Shown piece by piece: positions 63,662 to 64,000 of a DNA stretch of 64,000 bases. This DNA is from Salvator merianae (Eukaryota; Chordata; Lepidosauria; Squamata; Teiidae). The stretch lies in NCBI GenBank assembly GCA_003586115.2, contig QVOM02000112.1, forward strand, positions 106,976,701-107,040,700, read 5' to 3'. A model generated the notes under the pieces. It had not been told where the DNA came from, did not search any database, and saw only the letters and a list, made by a program, of their open reading frames with translations. The position numbers and the translations under genes are program-made. Each line of letters begins with the position of its first letter. Position 1 is the stretch's first letter.

Positions 63662-64000
63662 GGTGCGATCAGACAGGGCTTTTTTCAGTTGTCCCTTTAA
63701 GAAAAAACACTCCATTTTCAGATGCACAAAAAAACCCTAACAAACATTTGTCTGAATATACAACTAAGAACCTACCTGATTTGGCCACACACTGCAGTCT
63801 GTATTTGCCTCCAAGTCAGGCAAAACGTATCCTGACTACGGGTGCTCACCACTGATTGCTACTCAGCAAGAAATTCCTGTATCTTTGCTTATGTAGTTTC
63901 CTGACCAATCCAGTTTAAAGAAACAGATGCCTTTAGAGCCATGAATTTTTGAATGTTGAAGAGGTGACCTTTCTCAATCTTCAAGGCACGGTAAGGCGAA
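63662..64000. other. Possible MITE start, then unassigned DNA
   Basis: GGTGCGATCAGACAGGGCTT resembles the GGGTGTGATCAGACGGGC end at 28051. No matching right end was found before the window stops. Confidence 0.35.

Overview
The window is vertebrate nuclear DNA, most likely from a squamate reptile (lizard, gecko or snake). The only host gene I can support is FGF9, on the minus strand. Coding exon 1 is at 49526-49802 and coding exon 2 at 24849-24952. The exon boundaries, reading phase and protein match vertebrate FGF9 rather than its paralogues FGF16 or FGF20. Exon 3 was not found and probably lies beyond position 1. Bases 1-24848 are therefore intron 2 (incomplete), 24953-49525 is intron 1 (about 24.6 kb), and 49803-64000 is the 5' UTR, promoter and upstream flank.

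The squamate call rests on the repeats. L2-clade LINEs have tails with a 'GCCGCCC...GGCGGCATATAAAT' type hairpin. CR1 LINEs have 3' ends reading TCTTATGTTCTTA. There are tRNA-derived SINEs and many short non-autonomous DNA transposons. I recognised these by eye and did not search a repeat library.

Region by region. 1-24.8 kb (intron 2): an almost complete L2 at about 1.85-5.55 kb, carrying one frameshift and a hAT-type MITE with a perfect 8-bp target duplication; an assembly gap at 5682-5876; L2 and CR1 fragments; a long MITE at 10.4-11.0 kb; a CR1 antisense block at 13.5-15.05 kb; an antisense L2 at 17.9-20.7 kb. 24.9-49.5 kb (intron 1): dense in MITEs, including a CpG-rich fold-back element at 28.05-28.40 kb and families with subterminal hairpins at 27.5, 32.1, 35.4, 36.9, 37.5, 38.8 and 41.7 kb. 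Two CpG-rich intronic islands lie at about 43.25-44.06 and 47.2-49.0 kb. A 189-bp tract at 38.5 kb is repeated almost identically at 44.8 kb. 49.5-52.2 kb: FGF9 exon 1 inside a CpG island. 52.2-64 kb: upstream flank with a mariner-like MITE, a hAT MITE with perfect target duplication, a three-copy minisatellite and an L2 broken by a CR1.

FGF9 encodes a secreted, heparin-binding growth factor. No other host gene, RNA gene or CRISPR array is supported. Most open reading frames in the window are chance frames or decayed LINE reverse-transcriptase fragments.
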